Below are positions 1 through 6,128 of a stretch of DNA of 11,481 nt, in pieces. The notes beneath the pieces were generated by a model. The model saw only the letters and a program-made list of their open reading frames with translations. It ran no database searches and was not told the DNA's origin. Origin of the DNA: Rubripirellula sp. (GTDB taxonomy: Bacteria > Planctomycetota > Planctomycetia > Pirellulales > Pirellulaceae); the NCBI GenBank assembly GCA_029287555.1, contig JARFQX010000843.1:1-11481 (forward strand), given 5' to 3'. Both the position numbers and the translations under genes were made by a program. How positions within the stretch are numbered: position 1 is the first letter of the stretch; each line of letters starts with the position of its first letter.

Positions 1-2
1 CT

Positions 3-9
3 AAGGAGG
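3..9 (+). promoter_or_regulatory. Strong Shine-Dalgarno site of the transporter gene
   Basis: AAGGAGG lies four bases before the GTG codon at position 14, which supports that GTG as the start. The TAA at 2-4 that runs into it could be the stop codon of a gene further left, implying close operon packing, but too little sequence is visible to test this. Confidence 0.75.
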
Positions 10-13
10 CTTC

Positions 14-1825
14 GTGCAAGACAACCGGCTTCAGCCGACGCAGATTCACGGACGCAGCGGAGTGATCGTCGCGGTGATTGCCGTCGCCATCGGCGCGATC
101 CTGTGGGGATGCTGTAGCATTGCCTGCGGAGCTGAAGGGACGATCAGCTCCGCGCCTGCCGACTTGGAGCGAACGACGCAGTCGGAACCCGCATTCTTGA
201 AGTTGCTCAGCGGCTTGTTGCACAACGATCTCTTGCTTTGTTTCGCCATTTTAGCAATGGGCATGGCGCTCGGTTCGTTGCGTCTCGCCGGAATTGGTTT
301 CGGCACCAGCGGTGTGCTCTTCGCGGCGCTGTGGATGGGACACTTTGGCAAGCAACAGGGATGGTCGATGCCGGATCAAATTGGCACGGTGGGACTCGTG
401 CTCTTCGTCTACACCGTCGGGCTCGGATCTGGAACGACATTTTTTCGGACTTTTCGCCAGGAGGGAAAGAGTCTTGCGCTGCTGGGGATCGTCACGGTGG
501 CGGGAACGGCTGCGATGACCTTCGGCCTGGCGCGATGGATGCAAATTCCAGGTGAGTTGGCCACCGGTATCTTTGCCGGTTCGATGACGAGTACTCCGGC
601 GCTGGCCTCCGGAATTGAGGCGGCCACGCGAGATGGATTCAACTCGCTTGACGTGTCGATTGGCTACGGCATGGCTTACCCCGCGGGCGTCATTGGCGTG
701 GTCCTCTTCGCGCAACTTCTTCCGCGTTTCTTGCGAGTTGACCTCGATGAACTTGACCGCCAATTGCGTGCTACCAACAAGTCGTCTCATACCGTCGAGC
801 GTCGGTTGGTCCGGATTGCAAATCCGGCAATCGTGGGCCGATCGATCAATGAGATGCGCGAGTTTGCGCACGTCAAAGCGCAGATTACCCGAGTGCTCCA
901 CGGCGAAAGATTGGTACCGATCAAGTCGGATCATGTATTCCAAGAAGGTCAAATCGTTCTGCTGGTTACCGACAGCTACAGCCTTGACTTGCTCACAGCG
1001 TTCCTCGGCCAGGCGACCGAAACACCTGTCGTTGTTGACAGCGATCATGAACGAGCGGAGCTCGTCATCGCGAGTCCTGAGGTGTTCGGCAAGCCGCTAC
1101 GGGATCTGCACCTTCGCTCTCGATTCGGAGTCACGATCTCTCGCGTCGTTCGCTTTGAGGTTCCCTTTGTTCCCAGTGGTGACACGGTGCTCAACGCCGG
1201 TGACCGAGTTACGGCCGTTGGTCAGCCCGAAGGACTGAAGGCGTTCGTCAAGCACGCGGGCCATCGGACTCGGAAGCTTCACGAGACCGACCTGATGTTG
1301 CTCGCGTTCTCGCTGGTCCTTGGCATTCTGGTCGGCATGGTACCGATCAAGATCTTCGGACTTCCCGGGTTCTCCTTGGGAATGGCTGGCGGACCCTTGC
1401 TCGTTGGTCTCTTGTTGGCCCATTTCGGCCAGTATTTGGGAAATGCAGCCTACATGCCTGCTGCGGCGCGGATGTTGATCCAGGAACTGGGGCTGGCGCT
1501 GTTTCTCGCCGACGCCGGTTTTCGCGCCGGCGGAAGTTTTGTCGAAACCTTCATGCAGTACGGGGCCGCACCGTTCGGTCTCGGTCTGCTCGTCGTGGCG
1601 ACCGCCGTCACCATCGCTTACGTATTTGCGAGATTCGTTCTCGGCATGAATCTGCTGCAGATTCTCGGCGGTACCTGTGGAGCGATGACGTCGACCGCTG
1701 GAGTCGGCGCGCTATCCGGCGCCACCGAATCAGGGGTCCCCGTGGCCAGCTACGCCGCAGCTTATCCCGCTTCCCTGGTCATGATGACGCTGCTCGCGCA
1801 AGTCTTGATCGCCGTCGCCACCTAA
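14..1825 (+). CDS. AspT/YidE-type membrane transporter with two TrkA-C domains
   Basis: Probable inner-membrane transporter of the aspartate:alanine exchanger (AAE) family, which includes AspT, YidE and YbjL. The protein has two hydrophobic halves (about residues 70-240 and 425-600) around a soluble centre (about 262-416) that reads as two TrkA-C-like regulatory modules; the first includes 'VGRSINEM' and the second 'FGKPLRDLHLRSRFG'. The halves carry matching motifs: GSMTSTPAL at 189-197 followed by GYGMAYPAG at 217-225, and GAMTSTAGV at 556-564 followed by SYAAAYPAS at 579-587. This is the internal duplication expected of the family. An extra hydrophobic segment (about 16-38, with Cys33, Cys34 and Cys38) precedes the core and makes the protein somewhat longer than its usual relatives of about 550 residues; it may be a signal peptide or an added helix. 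The GTG start is supported by the Shine-Dalgarno site at 3-9. The substrate cannot be read from the sequence: AspT itself exchanges aspartate for alanine, but most relatives are uncharacterised. The family call is confident, the substrate unknown. Confidence 0.85.
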   Translation: MQDNRLQPTQIHGRSGVIVAVIAVAIGAILWGCCSIACGAEGTISSAPADLERTTQSEPAFLKLLSGLLHNDLLLCFAILAMGMALGSLRLAGIGFGTSGVLFAALWMGHFGKQQGWSMPDQIGTVGLVLFVYTVGLGSGTTFFRTFRQEGKSLALLGIVTVAGTAAMTFGLARWMQIPGELATGIFAGSMTSTPALASGIEAATRDGFNSLDVSIGYGMAYPAGVIGVVLFAQLLPRFLRVDLDELDRQLRATNKSSHTVERRLVRIANPAIVGRSINEMREFAHVKAQITRVLHGERLVPIKSDHVFQEGQIVLLVTDSYSLDLLTAFLGQATETPVVVDSDHERAELVIASPEVFGKPLRDLHLRSRFGVTISRVVRFEVPFVPSGDTVLNAGDRVTAVGQPEGLKAFVKHAGHRTRKLHETDLMLLAFSLVLGILVGMVPIKIFGLPGFSLGMAGGPLLVGLLLAHFGQYLGNAAYMPAAARMLIQELGLALFLADAGFRAGGSFVETFMQYGAAPFGLGLLVVATAVTIAYVFARFVLGMNLLQILGGTCGAMTSTAGVGALSGATESGVPVASYAAAYPASLVMMTLLAQVLIAVAT

Positions 1826-1999
1826 GGCGTTCTCGGCAAGCATCTCGAGCCATCGCTTCACGGACTCAGGCACGAATTCACGGCGAGCCGACCGCGGTAA
1901 TTAGAGCGAGACCCGCCTTTTTTTCCTGCGGTCGATCTCCACGCAAAAAGTCCCCTCTAGGAATGTCGATGAAGTTTCCCTTTCCAACGGTGACCTCCC

Positions 2000-2851
2000 A
2001 TGTACCATCACTCATTCCGCTCGTTGGGGCCATCGATCGCGAATCGATCTTGTCTCCTCTTCGCCGTCGTGCTGATTCATGTCAACGGGAAACCGACTCT
2101 CGGCCAGTGGCGAACCATCGATGCTGCCGCGGAATCGAAACTGGTGCGGCTCAGAACACCCGGCGATCGCGGCGTCGACCCGGGTGCTCCTCTCTACCTG
2201 GTCACCCATGGGATGAATGGAACGTGTTCTGGCGATCGCTTCCACATGCTCGCCGAGACCATTTGGACGTTCCTGCCTGAAGCGAGTGTTGTGTTGGTTG
2301 ATTGGACGGAAGCGGCTCGAGGCGAGTGGCTCGGTTTGAATCTTCCCTTCGTCGTAGCACTGCAGGTCGATGTGGTCGCGGATGAGGCCTCCGAGATGCT
2401 ATGCAATCTTGGTTTCGATGCGGCCAATGCGACGCTGATCGGCGAAAGCTTTGGCAATTACGTGAATGCCAAGATCGCGTCCAATTTTGGAAAGGTCGAT
2501 CGAATGCTGGCGATGAACCCTGCCGCCGAATTGGGAGGCTATCCGATTCCCGACTTGCGCCGATGTTCGCGGAGGGCGTACTCGTTCCATACGTACTCGC
2601 TGTTCGACACACGGGTCTCGCTCGCGCACGCCGCCGTCTTTCTCGAGACGCCACCGGGCGCAACTGGAATCGAACAGCACACCTCGGGGATCGCCCGGTT
2701 GACCACCACCATCGGTGAAGCCTCGCGAGGCTGGCTCGAAGCCAATCTGGTTGCCGCTGACGATTCTCCCGAACGCTTCAAGCTCCGCGCGACACTTGAT
2801 GGAAGGTTGGTTGCAGCAGATCTTCCCAGGCATCGGCCCTTGCCGGACTAA
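2000..2851 (+). CDS. Probable secreted lipase-like alpha/beta hydrolase
   Basis: 283 residues resembling the pancreatic-lipase-like branch of alpha/beta hydrolases. Visible landmarks in order are: an oxyanion-type LVTHGMNG at 67-74; VLVDW at 98-102; the nucleophile elbow GESFG at 148-152, with Ser150 as the likely nucleophile; MNPAAELGGYP at 172-182; and His197 and His227 as candidate catalytic histidines. Lipases of this type usually have LDPA, with Asp as the catalytic acid, where this protein has Asn173 in MNPA, so the acid may lie elsewhere or activity may be altered. The N-terminus has arginines (Arg7, Arg16) followed by a hydrophobic stretch (about 18-28), consistent with a signal peptide and export. 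An in-frame TGA at 1991-1993 rules out an earlier start; GGTGA at 1989-1993 may serve as a weak ribosome site. The gene stands alone, 174 bp after the transporter and 128 bp before the SHD1 protein. The fold class is likely; the substrate (lipid, ester or other) is unknown. Confidence 0.7.
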   Translation: MYHHSFRSLGPSIANRSCLLFAVVLIHVNGKPTLGQWRTIDAAAESKLVRLRTPGDRGVDPGAPLYLVTHGMNGTCSGDRFHMLAETIWTFLPEASVVLVDWTEAARGEWLGLNLPFVVALQVDVVADEASEMLCNLGFDAANATLIGESFGNYVNAKIASNFGKVDRMLAMNPAAELGGYPIPDLRRCSRRAYSFHTYSLFDTRVSLAHAAVFLETPPGATGIEQHTSGIARLTTTIGEASRGWLEANLVAADDSPERFKLRATLDGRLVAADLPRHRPLPD

Positions 2852-2979
2852 ATAACGGTGCGCCATCGCAAGTCGTGCTCGTGCTCATTCGATTGCCTTC
2901 CTTGACCGTTGTGCCAGTAGAACCTCCGCCTCACTTGGCGTAGTCTGTTAGGCTCCCCCTTTTTCCCGGAGTCATCGCC

Positions 2980-4353
2980 ATGCGCCCTTCCTGCGAGTTC
3001 TATCTCGGTCGCTTTCGCGTCGCGTCCTTGCTATTACTTGGAATATCACTCGCTCCGCTTCAAGCCGAGACTTGGACGGACCGCACCGGCACCTACAAGG
3101 TGGAAGCGGAGTACGTTGGGGTCGAGGGAACATCGGTCGTGTTGAGGAAAGCCGATGGCAGCACCATCAAGGTCCCGATTGGTCAATTGAGTACTCCGAG
3201 TCGAGAGCGGGCCCGAGAGCTCTATGAGGCGGCCAGACAAGGTGCCCCGGTTCCGCCTCCCGCAGCCACCCCTCACCCGATCAACGGGGATGCCACCACG
3301 CCGGAATCTCCCGTGATCAATCCGTTGGCTGCGGGCCCGTTGGCTGCGACCAACTCGCCGATTGGCTTCAACCCGCCGGTTGCCCCCCCGGTACCTCCCA
3401 TGCCGGCTTTTCCCGAAGACGCGACGTTGCAGCAGGCCGTGGACTTTGTCCGTGATCAGGCGCTGGCGGGACATCCCGAGGTGTTGTGGCATGCATTGCC
3501 GGACCGTCTTCGCGAAGTCGTCGACAGTTCCGAGTATCGGGCCGGAATACTCTTGCTCAATGAGCAGTCGACAACCAATCAGTCGCTGATGACGATGTTG
3601 ATGAAGGTGGTCGAGGTTCTTGTCACCAAGAAAGACTTCGTGATGAATTCAAACCTGGTGACCGCCCAAATACCTGCCGACGCGATGCCGCTATTCCAGC
3701 AGGCCTACGATCCGGCCGTTGGGTTGGCCTACGAGTTTGCAATGCTCTCTCTGGACTTGGAACGCTTGAATTCGATCACGATGAGCCAGTGGCTGGACGA
3801 TCGTGGCGCACGACTTGGCGGGCACCTGCAGTCCCTCGTCAAAGTCTTGCCGCCCGGGTTGATCGAGTCCTACCTCGGGCAAGTCCAGGTTCAGCAAACC
3901 AGTCCGACTGAAGGGACAATCACGTTTCCCGATCCCAACGGGGGCGGGCTGCAAACGGTTGAAATGCGGAAGGTCGATCGCCGTTGGCTTCCCGCAAGTT
4001 TGGCCGCGAAATGGGAGGAGTCGGCGGAAAATTTCCAGGAAGTCATGCGGGCGGAGTTGGAGAAGATGAAGCAGTCTCAAGCGGAACTGGCGGCGGAGAC
4101 ACAACAGGCCGACGCGATGATGGCAACCGCCGCGACGATGGCCGGCGGTTTGCTCGAACCGATGCTCAAGGCCAACACCCAAGAGGAGTTCGATCAGTCG
4201 CTGATGCAACTCGAGGCGATGGCCCGAATGCTTACCCCGGGGATGGGCGCAGCTGGACCTCCCGGGGCTGGACCGGCCGGTGATGGGCTGCCCAGCGGAC
4301 CCGGTGCGTTCGGCCCGCCCGGTGCGTTCGGCGAGCCTCAGCCGACCCCGTGA
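2980..4353 (+). CDS. Secreted SHD1-domain protein with Pro/Gly-rich linkers
   Basis: 457 residues with a clear signal peptide: a basic start, hydrophobic core 15-22 and probable cleavage after LQA at 27-29. Residues 30-80 match the SHD1 (SLA1 homology domain 1) pattern common in planctomycete secreted proteins: WTDRTGTYKVEAEYVG, then VVLRKADGSTIKVPIGQLS and a charged helix. A Pro-rich linker follows (about 89-142), then a mostly helical region (about 145-340) that I do not recognise, a Gln/Glu-rich probable coiled coil (about 345-385), and a Gly/Pro-rich tail (about 419-457) ending in a PGAFG duplication. GGAG at 2968-2971, eight bases before the ATG, supports the start. In eukaryotic Sla1, SHD1 binds NPFxD endocytosis signals; its bacterial role is unknown. 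The protein probably works outside the cytoplasmic membrane. It ends 145 bp from the convergent clpP gene. The domain call is fairly sure; the function is unknown. Confidence 0.8.
   Translation: MRPSCEFYLGRFRVASLLLLGISLAPLQAETWTDRTGTYKVEAEYVGVEGTSVVLRKADGSTIKVPIGQLSTPSRERARELYEAARQGAPVPPPAATPHPINGDATTPESPVINPLAAGPLAATNSPIGFNPPVAPPVPPMPAFPEDATLQQAVDFVRDQALAGHPEVLWHALPDRLREVVDSSEYRAGILLLNEQSTTNQSLMTMLMKVVEVLVTKKDFVMNSNLVTAQIPADAMPLFQQAYDPAVGLAYEFAMLSLDLERLNSITMSQWLDDRGARLGGHLQSLVKVLPPGLIESYLGQVQVQQTSPTEGTITFPDPNGGGLQTVEMRKVDRRWLPASLAAKWEESAENFQEVMRAELEKMKQSQAELAAETQQADAMMATAATMAGGLLEPMLKANTQEEFDQSLMQLEAMARMLTPGMGAAGPPGAGPAGDGLPSGPGAFGPPGAFGEPQPTP
4300..4332 (+). repeat. 15-bp direct repeat in the tail of the SHD1 protein gene
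   Basis: CCCGGTGCGTTCGGC occurs at 4300-4314 and again, without mismatch, at 4318-4332 (period 18 bp). It encodes the repeated PGAFG peptide in the Gly/Pro-rich C-terminus. Perfect identity at the DNA level suggests a recent in-frame duplication. Confidence 0.8.
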
Positions 4354-4498
4354 TGCCGATGGGACCCAGGACAATCGTCTTGCCGATCCGCGGAGCTCGG
4401 AGAGGAGGGCCGTGACCGGCACGCGTCGCCCGTCGCAGGCTGCGAGATCGAATGACGAGCTTGGGACGAGACCGGTTGCGATCCAAGCGGGCGTGACG

Positions 4499-5089
4499 TT
4501 ATTTGTCGGTGACCTTGCTGACGACCTTGTCGATCAGACCATAGTCCCTTGCCTCTTCAGCCGACATGAATCGATCTCGATCGGTATCTTCCTCGATCTT
4601 CTCGAGCGAGTGACCGGTGTGTTCGATCATGATTTCGTTCATGCGTTTCTTGATCCGTCGCAGTTCCTCGACGTGAATCTCCACTTCGCGGGCGGTTCCC
4701 TGCATCCCGGCCAGAGGTTGGTGGATCATGATTCTCGCATTCGGTAGGGCGAATCTTTTCCCTTTGGCTCCGGCCGTCAGCAGCAGCGCCGCCATCGACG
4801 CGGCCTGTCCAATGCAGTACGTGGCAACGTCACACGAAACGAATTGCATCGTGTCGTAGACCGCCATTCCCGCGGTAATGCTGCCGCCGGGGCTGTTGAT
4901 GTAAAGGTGGATGTCCGCTTTGGGGTCGTCGGACTGCAAGAACAGCATCTGAGCGACTAGCGCGTTGGAGATGTGGTCATCGACCTGTTGGCCCAGAAAG
5001 ATAATTCGATCTTTCAGCAGCCGGCTGTAGATGTCGTAAACGCGTTCTTCGCGTCCACTCTTTTCGACGACGTAAGGAATCAGAGGCAT
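4499..5089 (-). CDS. clpP: ATP-dependent Clp protease proteolytic subunit ClpP (canonical copy)
   Basis: Serine peptidase of family S14 that forms the barrel-shaped chamber degrading proteins fed in by a Clp ATPase (ClpX, ClpA or ClpC type) in the cytoplasm. At 196 residues it has the usual length. Family motifs read in order: YDIYSRLLKDRIIFLG (18-33), INSPGGSITAGM (64-75), the nucleophile region GQAASMAA with Ser98, IMIHQPL with His123, and DTDRDRFMS with Asp172. The triad spacing matches the E. coli enzyme (Ser97, His122, Asp171). The N-terminal residues carry the IP(Y/M)V-type start seen in processed ClpP. It lies 65 bp downstream of a second, divergent clpP on the same strand, so the two are probably co-transcribed and may form a mixed-ring protease. 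No good Shine-Dalgarno site precedes the ATG. Neither tig nor clpX, common clpP neighbours elsewhere, lies in this window. Confidence 0.97.
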   Translation of the reverse strand: MPLIPYVVEKSGREERVYDIYSRLLKDRIIFLGQQVDDHISNALVAQMLFLQSDDPKADIHLYINSPGGSITAGMAVYDTMQFVSCDVATYCIGQAASMAALLLTAGAKGKRFALPNARIMIHQPLAGMQGTAREVEIHVEELRRIKKRMNEIMIEHTGHSLEKIEEDTDRDRFMSAEEARDYGLIDKVVSKVTDK

Positions 5090-5154
5090 GGTGCGATGAT
5101 GGTGTTGAATTGGTTGCGAGGGGGGTGGATGACGGGCTTAACAAAGACGGCCTA

Positions 5155-5841
5155 CTAGTCTTCGTCCTCGTCGCCCGACGGCGGTTTAGTCAGAATATCG
5201 TCGACCAATCCATATTCCTTGGCCCCTTGGGCACTCAGGAAGAAGTCGCGATCAGTATCCTTCGCAATCTGGTCCACCGATTTTTCACAATGCTTGCTGA
5301 TGATCTCGTTGAGCACATCGCGGTAGCGGAACATTTCAGCGGCTTGAATTTCGATGTCGCTGACTTGGCCCCCAACACCGCCCATCGGCTGGTGCATCAT
5401 AACGCGGCTGTTGGGCAAGCAAAAACGCTTTCCTTTGGTTCCACCGACAAGCAACACGGCGGCTCCGCTGCACGCTTCGCCGACGCAGTAAGTCGCCACG
5501 GGGCAGGAAAGGATCTGCATCGTGTCGTAAATGGCCAGCGTCGCGGTGACGCTACCGCCCGGAGAATTGATGTAAAAATGGATATCTTTTCTTCGATTTT
5601 CGCTCTGCAGATAGAGCAACTTCATCACCACGTCGTTGGCGTTGGCGTAGTGAATCTCGCCCTGGAGAAACACGATGCGATTCTCCAGCAGCAGGTCGCC
5701 GAGCGTCAGCTGCCGTTGACGTTGGTAACTTTGGTAGGAGTGACTGTTGGCGATCTCGTTGGGATCGAGCTCACCAGCCAATGGGAAATTCATGCGGTGT
5801 CTTTCGAACGGGTGGAGGGGCACCTGCGACTCAGTGGTCAT
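5155..5841 (-). CDS. clpP: ClpP-family protease subunit, divergent paralog
   Basis: Second S14 peptidase of 228 residues. It keeps INSPGGSVTAT (91-101), the MMHQPMGG motif with His150, and DTDRDFFLS with Asp199. The nucleophile region reads GEACSGAAVLL, with Ser125 as the nucleophile, instead of the usual GQAASM: Gln to Glu, Ala to Cys just before the Ser, and Met to Gly just after it. The triad is therefore complete but the residues around it are changed, as in secondary ClpP copies of bacteria with two forms. The N-terminus is about 30 residues longer than in the neighbouring copy, and the C-terminus ends in an acidic tail (GDEDED). A second Met at residue 17 is an alternative start; neither has a convincing Shine-Dalgarno site. 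The gene is upstream of the canonical clpP in the same transcription direction and probably shares its transcript. The product probably assembles with that subunit in a hetero-oligomer; this is inferred from multi-ClpP bacteria and not shown here. Confidence 0.93.
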   Translation of the reverse strand: MTTESQVPLHPFERHRMNFPLAGELDPNEIANSHSYQSYQRQRQLTLGDLLLENRIVFLQGEIHYANANDVVMKLLYLQSENRRKDIHFYINSPGGSVTATLAIYDTMQILSCPVATYCVGEACSGAAVLLVGGTKGKRFCLPNSRVMMHQPMGGVGGQVSDIEIQAAEMFRYRDVLNEIISKHCEKSVDQIAKDTDRDFFLSAQGAKEYGLVDDILTKPPSGDEDED

Positions 5842-6128
5842 TGTCAGACCGTAAGTGTTCGCGATTGTCCGGGAAATGACAAGACCGGCAACCCGGTGGC
5901 ATCGCGGTCCGCCCCGGACGGGCCGCGCGCCGCGTGCCGGTTACCCCGACGCGTTCACCCCGAGGCGGTCATCCGGAGATTGGGTTCCGGCCCCCACGCG
6001 ACGATTGGGGCGACGCACGCCGACCAGTCGCCGCGTGGGGCTCGCCTCGGCGGGGAGCGACAACAACCGGGCCGGCGCGAGCGCCCCCCGAGCGGAGCAC
6101 CTTCGAATCTCATCTGCCGTGGGCCAGA
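5842..6128. other. GC-rich gap between glgX and the clpP pair
   Basis: This 287-bp stretch separates the glgX stop from the upstream clpP start, all on the minus strand. By hand count positions 5881-6120 are 179/240 G+C (about 75%), visibly richer than the flanking genes. Short ORFs of 60-100 codons on both strands are what such composition gives by chance; none has recognisable content. A weak hairpin, GGCG-CGAG-CGCC, occurs near 6074-6085. The clpP promoter should lie here, but I see no convincing -35/-10 pair. Confidence 0.5.

Noticed and set aside
251..1048. 265-codon minus-strand ORF within the transporter gene
   Set aside because: It is antisense to the transporter, is rich in Arg/His/Ser, and has no recognisable domain.
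1882..1924. Possible terminator after the transporter gene: GGCG ... CGCC followed by seven T (1918-1924)
   Set aside because: The stem is only four base pairs with a loop of more than 20 bases. The T-run is real, but the hairpin is too weak to call.
4433..4445. TCGCA-GGC-TGCGA hairpin between the convergent SHD1 and clpP genes as a bidirectional terminator
   Set aside because: The five-base stem is not followed by a T-tract on either strand. It is noted only as a weak structure in the 145-bp convergent gap.
5854..5882. Possible minus-strand clpP promoter: TTGTCA, 17 bases, AACACT
   Set aside because: The -10 box matches only three of six consensus bases, and the implied transcript would be nearly leaderless. 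It could easily be chance.
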